From: a virus
IMG/VR virus record: IMGVR_UViG_3300036881_000049
Location: 1-36,352 of that record
Length of the DNA stretch: 36,352 bases
Strand: one strand, 5' to 3'
In this document: positions 16,099-24,093 of the stretch, one piece after another
Layout: every line of letters starts with the position of its first letter
How positions within the stretch are numbered: position 1 is the first letter of the stretch
Program-made: the position numbers and the translations under genes
Notes under the pieces: generated by a model
The model's input: the letters and a program-made list of their open reading frames with translations, nothing else
Database searches by the model: none
What the model was told of the DNA's origin: nothing

Positions 16099-16281
16099 TC
16101 AACACCAGAATTGCTTTTTCTTAATGTGAACGTCGCTGCTCTTCACTCCGAGGCGTGGGGCTTTGTGCATCTTGGTCGCCAGCTTCGTGACGGACTTGAG
16201 CGCCTTCAGGAGCGGCTTGGACTGGCTGTGCTCGGCTACGGGGATGCCGAGGGGTCGGTATTGAGGAAAGCTCTCGTTCAT
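16099..16281 (-). CDS. Small basic protein
   Basis: A 60-residue Lys-rich protein (KPLLKALKSVTKLATKMHK ... VHIKKKQFWC). The start was moved from 16356 to 16281, where ATG makes an ATGA overlap with the upstream stop; the longer reading overlaps the upstream zinc protein by about 79 bases. The amphipathic basic helix could bind nucleic acid or membranes. No family recognised. About 40 bases without features separate it from the next gene. Confidence 0.55.
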   Translation of the reverse strand: MNESFPQYRPLGIPVAEHSQSKPLLKALKSVTKLATKMHKAPRLGVKSSDVHIKKKQFWC

Positions 16282-16490
16282 TTGGCCTCGAAGTCTCCGC
16301 ACCAGTAGTCTTCCCGCGTGCCAGAATTTCCCTTCACCGGCGAGTATCGGTGGCAATTACCCAGTGCGTAAATCTGGTCCTTGTCCTTGGTAAGAACCCC
16401 CTGGCAGGTAATAGGCTCGTCTTCTCCACTGCCGTTTGCCCACATGGCGGGACTCCACCATTTACAGTTTTTGCATACGTTTTTGTTCAT
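16278..16490 (-). CDS. Small Cys-rich CxxCKWW protein
   Basis: A 70-residue protein with CKNCKWW near the N-terminus, two spaced Cys (ITCQG, GNCHRY) and a DYWCGDFE end. That arrangement is widespread in phages and looks like a minimal zinc site. It follows the 53-residue AT-hook-like gene by two bases and overlaps the basic gene as ATGA. Molecular function unknown. Confidence 0.65.
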   Translation of the reverse strand: MNKNVCKNCKWWSPAMWANGSGEDEPITCQGVLTKDKDQIYALGNCHRYSPVKGNSGTREDYWCGDFEAK

Positions 16491-16492
16491 AA

Positions 16493-16654
16493 TTACCTCA
16501 CCCAGTGCTGACGTGGTTTCTTGTTCGACGGCCTGCCGCGCTTCGGCTGCTTGTGGAAGAACTTGGTCAGGCTATTTTCAAATTTTGGGCGCTGGTCAGC
16601 CATTGCCTGCGCTGACTTGCCGCCGCTTGGGATGCTTGATTGTCCGCAACTCAT
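16493..16654 (-). CDS. 53-residue AT-hook-like protein
   Basis: A short gene whose ATG at 16654 overlaps the stop of the next upstream gene (ATGA) and whose TAA lies two bases before the CxxCKWW gene. It begins MSCGQSSIPSGG and ends with a basic tail containing KRGRPSNKKPR. The GRP core flanked by Lys and Arg is a classical AT-hook, so minor-groove DNA binding is plausible. Its first 18 bases are an exact direct repeat of a site 244 bases away. Confidence 0.6.
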   Translation of the reverse strand: MSCGQSSIPSGGKSAQAMADQRPKFENSLTKFFHKQPKRGRPSNKKPRQHWVR

Positions 16655-16860
16655 AGGTTTTCAGGAAGGTACTGACACTCGAAAGGAGCGTCCCGGTATT
16701 CGGGGTTGGTCACAACAGCCTCTCCCAATCGTATGAACGGGATAATGAGAATCCCACTCGGCAATGGCAGGCGGTTCCGAATGCAGTCCATGAACTTGTC
16801 AGCATCGCTTTTGGTTCTGAACCGTGGCGGCGTGATATTGAATGCGCGATGACCGATCAT
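16651..16860 (-). CDS. Small hypothetical protein
   Basis: A 69-residue protein starting MIGHRAFNITPP. The chosen ATG follows AAGGA by 4-5 bases; a longer reading from TTG at 16893 lacks a better site and overlaps the repeat. The body has KSDADKFMDCIRN then a LPSGILIIPFIR strand, suggesting a compact alpha/beta fold. Flanked by the 18-bp direct repeats. Unrecognised. Confidence 0.5.
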   Translation of the reverse strand: MIGHRAFNITPPRFRTKSDADKFMDCIRNRLPLPSGILIIPFIRLGEAVVTNPEYRDAPFECQYLPENL

Positions 16861-16898
16861 GTTTCCTTCAGGATGGTTTCTGATTGTCCGCAACTCAT
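16857..16898 (-). CDS. Possible 13-residue leader peptide from a repeat copy
   Basis: The second repeat copy opens a short frame, MSCGQSETILKET, whose TGA overlaps the ATG of the next small gene. It starts as the AT-hook gene does and then stops. It may be a coupling leader or the remnant of a gene interrupted by the intervening cassette. Very short, so low confidence. Confidence 0.25.
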   Translation of the reverse strand: MSCGQSETILKET

Positions 16899-17122
16899 TT
16901 CATGGTCCTCCGGTCAATGTCGGCACGCAAGGCGGTGGCCTCTTTCAACCCGCAGCATGGAGTGGGTGTTGGTCGTGATGCCAGTTGGTTGAGCTTAAGT
17001 GGTGCCAGTGCCCTCAGCATTGAATCCAGTTCGGCCACGATTGCCTTCGGATCGGTCATGCCCATTCCAACTCTGGCTCGGAGTCCAAGGATGCGTTGCT
17101 CGGCTGTTTCAAGTGGGTTCAT
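16895..17122 (-). CDS. Small helical hypothetical protein
   Basis: A 75-residue protein, mostly helical (ETAEQRILGLRARVG; AIVAELDSMLRALAPLKL), ending in a basic Cys-Cys region. Its start overlaps the ATP-grasp stop as ATGA, so it is co-translated with that enzyme. No family recognised. Confidence 0.55.
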   Translation of the reverse strand: MNPLETAEQRILGLRARVGMGMTDPKAIVAELDSMLRALAPLKLNQLASRPTPTPCCGLKEATALRADIDRRTMK

Positions 17123-18414
17123 GTTTCAATCAAAGCCTCTGGTTCTGGCAGAGGTTCATCGCTGAAAGGTATGCCCTGCTCCTCGGCTTTTTCAATCTCT
17201 TTGATGAGGTCGGCAAAGGATTCCACCTTCACGGTTACAGGGGCATCGCCAAGGGCTTCAACGCTCTCCTTGATGCTGTCAATGACTTCGGTGGGGGTGT
17301 CTCCAAGCCCGACGATGCAGCCGATGACCTCCTCATCTTCCGGGGGCCACCAGAAAGCGCCGTCCACAAAGGCTGAGCCGTAGATTTTCACCCGGCCCCG
17401 AAATTCCTCCGGGACAACCAAGCACTTCCACTCCTGCTTTTCTCCCTGCCAGTGCATGTAGGCTTCCCCGGCGAAACGGTAGGTGATTTCGGGTTGGACC
17501 AATTCTCCCTGAGCGCCACGCCAGAAGATGTCCCCCAGGTTTGCGAACAGGTCCAACATCTCCTCGCCGGCTGGTGAGGCGGTGCGGCAGGTCGGGTCAA
17601 TGAAATAGGGCACGTCATCTTTGACGCGAATCTCCGTGGAAAAGAATTGCCGGTATCGGTAGTCGGCCAGCACGGGCGAGAGGGCTTCGTTGACGCCAGT
17701 GTAAATCTTCGGGAGTTTGTCGAACGGCTTCACCACGGCAAGGTAGGTCTCGTTCTTTTTCTCGTAGCCCAATATCGCCTCGTTTGGCCATCTCCCGTCA
17801 ATGCAGTACGTGTCAATACCGCCTTCGATGTCGGTCTTGATTTCGTGCAGGACGTAAAACTTGATGCGCTCCTGGAAGGGTCCGAGCTTGCACGCCAGCA
17901 AATCCAGGTAGCTGAGGCTTTGCTGATAGGTCCGGTGCTTCCAAGTGTCCATCGTGCCACGGTAATTGGAGAATTTGACGAATACGTTTTCGTGCTCCTT
18001 CAGGTAGAGGCGCAAGTTGGTAAGGCCCCTGATCGTTTCGTGAGGCGGAACTTCGAGGCCGATCTCGTCCAGCATCTTGTAGAAGGTTCCCTTTTCGCGC
18101 TCCAACTCGTCGGCCTGACGGGCACCCCACACGGCTTTTCCCATGCTCTCATAGAGAAGCTGCTTGCCGCCGTAGAGGATGTACGGGAATACGAACAGGT
18201 CAATTTCCTCAAAGACCGATGGCTCCTCGTAGTCGTCAACCCGGATGATGTTTTCAACCCCGTAGCCCAAGCAGAAGTCGCCAATCTCCTGAAAGCCCTT
18301 TTCGGTGGGAGTCGAGTAATAGACCTTCTTGAAGTGCTCGGCCAATTTTTGAGCAACTGGCTGAAACATTCCGAAGTCGATCACGCAAGCTACCACGTCG
18401 GCTGTATCCTTCAT
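17119..18414 (-). CDS. ATP-grasp-like ligase (PurD-like) in the virion operon
   Basis: A 431-residue protein with the order of an ATP-grasp enzyme: an N-terminal Rossmann-like part (VVACVIDFGMFQPVAQKLAE), then YGGKQLLYESMGKAVWGAR and the DELEREKGTFYKMLDEIGLEVP boundary seen in PurD-type ligases. The nucleotide-binding region (NVFVKFSNYRGTMDTW) and a late acidic IDPTCRTASPAGEEML segment are consistent with metal-ATP sites. The C-terminal 50 residues are acidic. Known family members couple ATP to carboxylate-amine ligation; the substrate is unknown. It lies between the portal and scaffold genes, which is unusual for a purine enzyme. Confidence 0.65.
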   Translation of the reverse strand: MKDTADVVACVIDFGMFQPVAQKLAEHFKKVYYSTPTEKGFQEIGDFCLGYGVENIIRVDDYEEPSVFEEIDLFVFPYILYGGKQLLYESMGKAVWGARQADELEREKGTFYKMLDEIGLEVPPHETIRGLTNLRLYLKEHENVFVKFSNYRGTMDTWKHRTYQQSLSYLDLLACKLGPFQERIKFYVLHEIKTDIEGGIDTYCIDGRWPNEAILGYEKKNETYLAVVKPFDKLPKIYTGVNEALSPVLADYRYRQFFSTEIRVKDDVPYFIDPTCRTASPAGEEMLDLFANLGDIFWRGAQGELVQPEITYRFAGEAYMHWQGEKQEWKCLVVPEEFRGRVKIYGSAFVDGAFWWPPEDEEVIGCIVGLGDTPTEVIDSIKESVEALGDAPVTVKVESFADLIKEIEKAEEQGIPFSDEPLPEPEALIET

Positions 18415-18416
18415 AA

Positions 18417-18521
18417 TCAGTTGACAGGAATGTTCATTCCGGTTACAATAGCAATGTGACCAAACACCAGAAAGAGCCGGAACTGCTCCGAGCCGCGCTC
18501 GATTATCTCAAATAGTTTCAT
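18417..18521 (-). CDS. 34-residue hydrophobic small protein
   Basis: Starts MKLFEIIERGSEQFR then LFLVFGHIAIVTGMNIPVN, so its second half is largely hydrophobic. The ATG at 18521 overlaps the Lar-like stop as ATGA and the TGA lies two bases before the ATP-grasp start. A longer reading from 18698 overlaps the Lar-like gene and was rejected. Small, moderate confidence. Confidence 0.45.
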   Translation of the reverse strand: MKLFEIIERGSEQFRLFLVFGHIAIVTGMNIPVN

Positions 18522-18718
18522 GCTGGTCCGTCGGTGAATCGTGGCCGGTTCCAAATCTCGGCAGCGTCCTTGAACGTCCTGCCTTCGACGATCTTGCATC
18601 CGGTCCTTGAGCAACCAATGCTCACGTCGCCGGTGGTTGAACTCTCCACAACGGATGCGGGCGCTCCGCATGAGCAATTCCGCAACTCGCCTTCCCATTG
18701 GGGTTTAGTCGTCTTCAT
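18518..18718 (-). CDS. Lar-like zinc-ribbon protein
   Basis: A 66-residue protein resembling Lar-type restriction-alleviation zinc ribbons: LRNCSCGAPASVV, a GCSRTGCK second knuckle, and the ending EGRTFKDAAEIWNRPRF that matches the typical AixxWNxR tail. Start at 18718 follows GAGGAAG closely; an alternative at 18760 adds 14 basic residues. In known phages such proteins modulate type I restriction, but small Lar-like ribbons are widespread and often of unknown function. Confidence 0.65.
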   Translation of the reverse strand: MKTTKPQWEGELRNCSCGAPASVVESSTTGDVSIGCSRTGCKIVEGRTFKDAAEIWNRPRFTDGPA

Positions 18719-18782
18719 CTTCCTCGTCGTTGCCGCAGTCTTCTGGTGGGTCTTCATCATCCCAATACCAACCTTCAGGCAC
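18705..18782 (-). CDS. 25-residue acidic mini-protein
   Basis: A GTG-started frame overlaps the portal TAG by one base and reads VPEGWYWDDEDPPEDC with an Asp/Glu-rich tail. It ends inside the start region of the Lar-like gene. Composition differs strongly from the alternative frame, and small acidic proteins like this occur next to phage portals. Supported only by composition and tight spacing. Confidence 0.35.
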   Translation of the reverse strand: MPEGWYWDDEDPPEDCGNDEEDEDD

Positions 18783-21091
18783 TATTCTTCCTCCATACTA
18801 AGCCTGCTGCGTCGGATCGTACCGGCAGCCTGAGCGTCGAGCGCGGCAATATCGGCTTGGTGCTTTTCCTGGTCCTGACGTTGCTGCTGCTCGAATTGAA
18901 TCTGCCGCTGGGCCGTCCGTTGTGCGTGGGACTCCTTGGCGTTCTGCGTCTTCACCTGAGCCTGCATCTGCATGGCCTTGACCTTCGCGGCGTCTTTCGG
19001 GTCCCCTTGCTGCCCATTGCCGTTCTGCTTAGCGGCCTTTTCCATCTGCTGCTGAATCCTCTGGGCGAAACCTTTGAGCAGGTTCATCAGCTTGGTCAGC
19101 AAGTCCTGATACTGCTTCACGCGCTGCTTCTCTTTCTCGTCCATGCCCAAGACCTTGATGTGCTCGCCAATGTGCTGCGCGATGTTGCCAAGGCCCTGAA
19201 GCTCCTGCGGCTGCATCATGTTCCCCTGCTTCTGAGCCGTCTGAATCTTGTCGGCCATGATGGAGAGCAGGGTTTCGATGGTCTCCGGGTGGTTGACTCC
19301 TTCCAGGAGCTTCACCTTGATTCCGGCCAACAGGTCGGAGGCGGTGTGCTCGGCGTCGTGAGTGGCGCTGGTGACGGTGACGGGGCTGTGCGGCACCATG
19401 CGCAGAGCTTTGCCGGCGTCGTCGGTGAGAGCCAAAGTCGCATCTCTGAGGATGTCGCGCTGCGCCTCCGGGTCGTACTTCTCCCGCCACTCCATAAGCT
19501 GGCCGGCGATGGTCATTTCGAGGGTCTTGTTGCCCGCGCCCATAACACGCTCGGCTTCGATGTCCCAAGCCGACGGGTCATGCAGATACTTCTCCGGGAT
19601 GCCGAACTTGATGCACTCAGATTGAAAGGCACGCACGTCAGGGTCGCTTGAACGCGGCTTGCAGAAGCGCCGAAATATCTCTCGTAATTCCGGGTTCTGG
19701 TACATGTAGGCTTGGTTCAGGGAGGCGCTGACCAGTTGCGTCATCTGCTGAAGCTCGGCCATGTATTGGAACCGGGTCTTCTCAGTCTTGTCGCTGCCGG
19801 TCGGTTGAGGCACCCAGGCGGCGGACTGCTTGCCGGTGACGCTGGCGTTGTCGTTCAGACCAAGCTCAATGAGGTTCGCGTTGACTTGCCAACGCTCGGC
19901 GGCGGGCACCGGCTTGATGCTGTCGTCAATGAGGCCCCGATTGATGAGGTTCACCTTGAGGGCGTTGGCGGCATCGTCGGCGCTCTTGACCTTGTAAAGC
20001 TGCATGAGCGATTCAAACACCGCCTCGTAGAACTTGCACCGGAGACGGTTGCCCAGGTGGCAAGAGGCGTAGGTAATCCAGCCAAGGCTTCTGACCGAAT
20101 TATACCGGGCCGGGAATACCGCGCTCAGGTCCGCGAATTGGAAGCTCGAAAACTGCTGCCAGTCGAGCGCCACAATGTCATCGCCGCTGGTGAAGACGAA
20201 ATCCTCCTTGTTGAACTTGTCAATCGGCCTCTTGTTCTTGCGGGTGACATCCGGCTTGTTGTTGACCGTGCCGGTGTTCCATGAGTCGAGGATGATGCGC
20301 CGGACCCAGCCCGCCTCTTTGCCGTCGTCCACGTAACCGTAGATGTCGAACATGTCCAGCGCGGGGGCCTGGTCGCCCAGGAAATAGCCGCCGTCCTCTT
20401 TCACCCGTTCCTGAACCTTTTCGGGCGCCCACACTTCCGGCCAGTTCAATGAGCGCAACTGGGTCATCTCTTCTCCCAGGTAATCCACGCATCGCTGCAC
20501 CACGTCCATATTCCAGCCGGGGTCGCGCTTGGCCGCGTGGGTGAGCTTCTGCAATTCGATGCCCGTGAAGCTGCGCCGGATGACGAGGAAAGGCAGGTTC
20601 TCGAATCCCAAGAGCGTCTTGCTCGGCACAAGGCAATCCTCAATCCCAATGGGCTTCGGACACCATTTGTCGGCATTCTCCCAGACGGCGGGTGAGATGC
20701 CGTGAAGGACCAGCATTCCAAACTCAGCCCGCAACCGCTCGTAATAGGGCAGGCTGCGCTTGAGATACTTGTTCCAAGCCTTGGTGACGAAGGCTGAACG
20801 CTCGCCCCGGCGATGGACGGCCCCGGCGTCGGTCGTGGCTTTGGCGAAGAATCCGGTCTTGAGGAAGGCGTTGTAGAACTGGCTTCTGGCATCGTGCAAG
20901 AGCCGGGTGTGAGTCAGGTCGTTTACGTTTATGACTACCCCGTTTTCCTGCACTTCCTCATCGCTGTAAGGCGCGGACCCATTGGCAAGGCTCTGGATGC
21001 GAGCGCGATTCTGGCCGCGGTAGAAGTCTGATAGGATCAAGTCCTGGCAGAGTGCATCGAGTTGGCGGCAGTCGTCGAAACTGAAACTCAT
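18782..21091 (-). CDS. Probable portal protein
   Basis: A 769-residue protein matching large podovirus-type portals in length and layout: a mixed N-terminal two-thirds (FYRGQNRARIQSLANGSAPY; LRAEFGMLVLHGISPAVWEN) and a highly charged helical C-terminus rich in Gln, Lys and Ala (AKVKAMQMQAQVKTQNAKES). It forms the 12-fold ring through which DNA enters and to which terminase docks. It is upstream of scaffold and capsid in the same operon. The upstream gap is 31 bases and no strong ribosome site is visible. Confidence 0.8.
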   Translation of the reverse strand: MSFSFDDCRQLDALCQDLILSDFYRGQNRARIQSLANGSAPYSDEEVQENGVVINVNDLTHTRLLHDARSQFYNAFLKTGFFAKATTDAGAVHRRGERSAFVTKAWNKYLKRSLPYYERLRAEFGMLVLHGISPAVWENADKWCPKPIGIEDCLVPSKTLLGFENLPFLVIRRSFTGIELQKLTHAAKRDPGWNMDVVQRCVDYLGEEMTQLRSLNWPEVWAPEKVQERVKEDGGYFLGDQAPALDMFDIYGYVDDGKEAGWVRRIILDSWNTGTVNNKPDVTRKNKRPIDKFNKEDFVFTSGDDIVALDWQQFSSFQFADLSAVFPARYNSVRSLGWITYASCHLGNRLRCKFYEAVFESLMQLYKVKSADDAANALKVNLINRGLIDDSIKPVPAAERWQVNANLIELGLNDNASVTGKQSAAWVPQPTGSDKTEKTRFQYMAELQQMTQLVSASLNQAYMYQNPELREIFRRFCKPRSSDPDVRAFQSECIKFGIPEKYLHDPSAWDIEAERVMGAGNKTLEMTIAGQLMEWREKYDPEAQRDILRDATLALTDDAGKALRMVPHSPVTVTSATHDAEHTASDLLAGIKVKLLEGVNHPETIETLLSIMADKIQTAQKQGNMMQPQELQGLGNIAQHIGEHIKVLGMDEKEKQRVKQYQDLLTKLMNLLKGFAQRIQQQMEKAAKQNGNGQQGDPKDAAKVKAMQMQAQVKTQNAKESHAQRTAQRQIQFEQQQRQDQEKHQADIAALDAQAAGTIRRSRLSMEEE

Positions 21092-21122
21092 ACCCGCGCT
21101 TTACGCTGCGGGCACGGCGATG

Positions 21123-21311
21123 TCAACGATTTTGAGCCGTCCCCAACTTCTCCCTGACAAACTCTCTCCACGTCGCCCACTCAAGTCCGGCCAGAACTTT
21201 GGCGCTCACGGTCTTGCGATGCTGCGCGGCGAAGGGTCGCCAGTAACGGCGGAACTCTCGGCGGGCAGCGTCAACCTGTTCCTCCCGATGGATGAGGTAG
21301 AGCTTAGTCAT
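21123..21311 (-). CDS. Small basic hypothetical protein
   Basis: A 62-residue Arg-rich helical protein (EEQVDAARREFRRYWRPFAAQ). Its start overlaps the stop of the gene above. It could bind nucleic acid, and its place just before the portal would also suit a small packaging factor. No HTH motif is clear and no family was recognised. Confidence 0.5.
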   Translation of the reverse strand: MTKLYLIHREEQVDAARREFRRYWRPFAAQHRKTVSAKVLAGLEWATWREFVREKLGTAQNR

Positions 21312-21610
21312 TTTACCAACGTCGGACCATTGTAGCTCCGAACGAGACTTTCTGCGCCCTCCGTTCCATCTGCCCGAATGTTATTCACTACCCACATTGG
21401 ATTGCCGAAGCCCCATTCACGCAACTCAATCACACGGCCCTTCTTTTTACCCCACGCGATAATATCTCCCGTCTTGAAAGGCGATTTGAGGGCCAACATT
21501 TCAGCGTGAAGCCTTCTCTCTTCGGACTGTAAATCCGATGTGATGTTGTTGATCGTTTCACGAATCTCCGCCATTCGAGATTCGATTTCCTTGATGCGTT
21601 TCTCGTTCAT
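21308..21610 (-). CDS. Coiled-coil plus small barrel hypothetical protein
   Basis: A 100-residue protein. Residues about 3-42 are a heptad-rich helix (EIESRMAEIRETINNITSDL). Residues about 46-80 (FKTGDIIAWGKKKGRVIEL ... WVVNNI) look like a small KOW or SH3-like barrel. It follows the helicase gene in the same operon. A nucleic-acid-binding accessory role is inferred. Confidence 0.55.
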   Translation of the reverse strand: MNEKRIKEIESRMAEIRETINNITSDLQSEERRLHAEMLALKSPFKTGDIIAWGKKKGRVIELREWGFGNPMWVVNNIRADGTEGAESLVRSYNGPTLVK

Positions 21611-21613
21611 AAA

Positions 21614-22984
21614 TCAGTCATGGTAAGGCAGGGATTGCTCGGCAGCCGCCGATTCCGACGGCTTGGCCGCAGTCTCGAAACGGGTGAACTCCTTCAGGAA
21701 AACCAAGTCCACCTTGCCGGTCGGGCCGTTGCGTTGTTTCAGGATTTCCAGCAGGATCGGCACTCCCGCCGTTGCCGGTGACTCCTCGCCCTTCTTGTTG
21801 ATCTTCAACCTCCACACGCAGTCAGCCTCGTGGCCGATGGTGCGGGCGCCGAACAGCTTGCCCTGGTCGTTAAGCTGGCTCACGACGATAATCGGTATCC
21901 CAAGCTCGCGGGCGAGGTTCTTCATGGAATTGGCCACGTAGGTCAGTTCCTCCTGACGGGACTCGATCCTGAATCCGCAGCCTCGCGCGTTCACATGGCC
22001 AATGTCGTCAACCACGATGAGCTTTACGGAGTCCTGCTGGACCATGCGGCGGCCCTTGGCGCGAAGCTCCATGATGCTCAGGCCCGGAGTCTCATCGAAG
22101 TGGATTCGGCCCCGAGACACCTTCAACCCGGACTCGCTGAGCTTTCCGCAGTCCTCCGGGCTGATGTAGCCCTGCCGGACGTGCCGCAGATTCACCCGCG
22201 CATGGCTGCAAATAGTGCGCTTCACCAGTTGCAGGGCTGTCATCTCCAACGTGAACACGCCCGCCTCGGTGCCGTGGTTGAGGACGGCGTGCTCGACCAT
22301 GTTCATAACCAAGCTCGATTTCCCTTGGCTCGTGAAACCTGCCACAACGATAAGCTCCCCGCCGTGGACGCCTCCGGTCATCTCGTCCAAATCCTTGAAG
22401 CCGGTCGGGATGCCGTCAACCACGTCTTTCCTGGTCATCGCGGCCTCGAAGTCATTCAGGGCATCGCTGACGAGTTCCTTCACGCCGCGCTGCGCCGGTT
22501 GCTGGCCGAACTGGCGTATCGAGAGCATCTGCTTCTCGGCCCAGTCCACCAGTTCTGAAACCTCTCCGCTGTGCTCGTACACGCTCTGCGATATTTGTCC
22601 GCATACCGCCAGCATCCTCCGCATCAGATATTTCTCATGCAGGATGTCGAGGTAGTAGCTAAGGTTTGCCGCCGACGGCACGGTGTCGGGAAGCTGACTC
22701 AGGTAAACGATTCCGCCCACTTGCTCAAGATGGCTGTTAAGCTCCTGCTGAAGCGTTATCACATCGCAAGGCACGCTCTTGTTGAACAGCCGCACCATCG
22801 CCTTGAAAATCTCAGTGTGCCGTAAGTCGTAAAACAGGTCGTTGGATACCGAACCGAAACGGCTCACCCACTCGGTAAGGCATTCGTTGGGCGACAAGAG
22901 GACGCACCCCAATGCGCCGGCCTCGGCTTCGGGGCTGTGAGGCGGGAGGCGTGTGATGCTTGAATGATCAGCGATGTGGTTCAT
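21614..22984 (-). CDS. dnaB: Replicative DNA helicase, DnaB family
   Basis: A 456-residue hexameric helicase unwinding DNA at the fork. The N-terminal domain (about 15-125) starts PPHSPEAEAGALGCVLLSPN as in host DnaB. Linker and RecA-like core follow: GIPTGFKDLDEMTGGVHGGE, Walker A GFTSQGKS (216-223, where host DnaB has GxPSxGKT), an LEMT segment, and Walker B KLIVVDDIGHV (Asp326-Asp327; host usually DYLQL). The SRQEELTYVANSMKNLARE helix and PIIVVSQLN motif are typical. No primase was found in the window, so host primase may be used. Confidence 0.92.
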   Translation of the reverse strand: MNHIADHSSITRLPPHSPEAEAGALGCVLLSPNECLTEWVSRFGSVSNDLFYDLRHTEIFKAMVRLFNKSVPCDVITLQQELNSHLEQVGGIVYLSQLPDTVPSAANLSYYLDILHEKYLMRRMLAVCGQISQSVYEHSGEVSELVDWAEKQMLSIRQFGQQPAQRGVKELVSDALNDFEAAMTRKDVVDGIPTGFKDLDEMTGGVHGGELIVVAGFTSQGKSSLVMNMVEHAVLNHGTEAGVFTLEMTALQLVKRTICSHARVNLRHVRQGYISPEDCGKLSESGLKVSRGRIHFDETPGLSIMELRAKGRRMVQQDSVKLIVVDDIGHVNARGCGFRIESRQEELTYVANSMKNLARELGIPIIVVSQLNDQGKLFGARTIGHEADCVWRLKINKKGEESPATAGVPILLEILKQRNGPTGKVDLVFLKEFTRFETAAKPSESAAAEQSLPYHD

Positions 22985-23241
22985 GGTTTCGATTTAGCCC
23001 TCCGCATTTCTTCGATAAACGTGAGCGTGCTCCGGGCCATTCGACGCGCCATGCTATTCCGAGGCTCGGTCGAAATCATCACCAGTGAATCGTAAGCGAG
23101 AGCGTTTATACGGAAGTCCTCCAATTCTTCAAGTTTTCGGGCGATTAGATAGCAGTCCTTCACGGCTCTTGGTCGGCCTTCCACCTTGAAATATCTGGCC
23201 ATGCCTTCGAGACTAGTTACAAATTCGGGTACGGTTTTCAC
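22981..23241 (-). CDS. Small helical protein upstream of helicase
   Basis: An 86-residue, mainly helical, basic protein (GMARYFKVEGRPRAVKDCY; RRMARSTLTFIEEMRRAK). It is joined by short overlaps to genes on both sides. A helicase-loading or accessory role is possible from position, but no family is recognised. Confidence 0.5.
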   Translation of the reverse strand: MKTVPEFVTSLEGMARYFKVEGRPRAVKDCYLIARKLEELEDFRINALAYDSLVMISTEPRNSMARRMARSTLTFIEEMRRAKSKP

Positions 23242-23510
23242 AAATTCCCCTCCCTTTCAAAAGCGTAGTTCTCCGGGTTCCCGTCCTTCGGCTGGCGTTC
23301 CTGCCAATTCAGCCGCCACACCTGCAACGCGCTTTTCCATCGCTTCATCTTGACCTTGCCCATCATCCAGCCGCGCGCGCAATGGAAATGGTAGAACTTC
23401 TCGGCCTCTATCTGGGGAAGCCCGATGGCCTTTGCCTCGTCGAACACGTCTCCCAACGTAGGCTCTATGAACGCCGTGCTCATCAACAACTGCTCAGAAC
23501 GCTTTGCCAT
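23238..23510 (-). CDS. Replication accessory protein fragment-like, DnaD/initiator C-terminal motif
   Basis: A 90-residue protein. The start was moved from 23528 to 23510, which follows a GGAGG site by about 7 bases. Residues from about 17 on read PTLGDVFDEAKAIGL ... EKFYHFHCARGW, then KMKRWKSALQVWRLNW, matching the C-terminal tail of phage replisome-organiser and DnaD-like proteins (PTLeeV ... FydyyxxxGW ... WkaalrnW). Here it stands alone without the winged-helix part. It probably contacts the adjacent helicase or ssDNA. Confidence 0.6.
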   Translation of the reverse strand: MAKRSEQLLMSTAFIEPTLGDVFDEAKAIGLPQIEAEKFYHFHCARGWMMGKVKMKRWKSALQVWRLNWQERQPKDGNPENYAFEREGNL

Positions 23511-23512
23511 AA

Positions 23513-23866
23513 TCAATCCTCCGTCCACTTCCCGATGGTGCGCAGCAGGGCTTCGGCGCGTTGGGCGGCGGTGGCGTCTGCCGTCATTCCAGATTTGGAG
23601 TCATCCGCTGAATTTGCTATGGCCACAATGGTTTCCAACGCACGGTGAGCAATGGCATATTGCAAACGATCCTTACTTCGAAACAAAATGAATGCCTCAC
23701 GTATCGCGTTGAGGTCGTTGAGGTAGTCGGGCAGGGATTCTGTCCTGACACAACCGGACCCATTCCCGTGCATGGACCAGAGCCGTATTCCCCCGTCAGC
23801 ATACCTATCATAGACCTTCCATCCCTCAAACTTCGCTATCGCTATCCGCTGTGATTCTGGACTCAT
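23513..23866 (-). CDS. Phage ABA-sandwich-like protein
   Basis: A 117-residue protein with features of the small phage ABA-sandwich family: RIAIAKFEGWKVYDR near the start, SLPDYLNDLNAIREA in the middle and the closing ATAAQRAEALLRTIGKWTED. The family is frequent in phages and of unknown function. Overlaps the next gene by ATGA. Confidence 0.7.
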   Translation of the reverse strand: MSPESQRIAIAKFEGWKVYDRYADGGIRLWSMHGNGSGCVRTESLPDYLNDLNAIREAFILFRSKDRLQYAIAHRALETIVAIANSADDSKSGMTADATAAQRAEALLRTIGKWTED

Positions 23867-24093
23867 GCGGCCTCCTCAGCTTGTTCAGTGGATTTCAGTT
23901 GGACCAGGAAGTCGGCAATGTCCGTCAGGCAGTCGGCGCTGAACACGGACCCCGGATTGACCGCCGACAGCACCCATTGCCGCCAAGGCGCGTAATACTC
24001 CAAAGCGGCTATCGGAACACCGCTCTTGATGTTTCGGATCACCCATAGGTCTTTGACCTTGGTGAAGTCTATGAACTTGTATTTGGTCTTCAT
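23863..24093 (-). CDS. Small phage protein, first of the replication operon
   Basis: A 76-residue protein with LWVIRNIKSGVPIAALEYY and a closing FSADCLTDIADFLVQLKS helix, an arrangement met in small phage proteins of unknown function. It is the first gene after the control region. Its leader is G-rich and only weakly purine-rich near the ATG, so the ribosome site is unclear. Confidence 0.55.
   Translation of the reverse strand: MKTKYKFIDFTKVKDLWVIRNIKSGVPIAALEYYAPWRQWVLSAVNPGSVFSADCLTDIADFLVQLKSTEQAEEAA

Larger units (their letters stand above)
16637..16898. repeat. 18-bp direct repeat pair flanking one small gene
   Basis: Leftward sequence ATGAGTTGCGGACAATCA occurs exactly at 16637-16654 and 16881-16898. 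Each copy supplies the ATG of an ATGA stop/start junction. The gene ending at 16651 lies between them. The pair could mark insertion of a small gene cassette by short homology, or duplication of a translation start. Confidence 0.85.
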
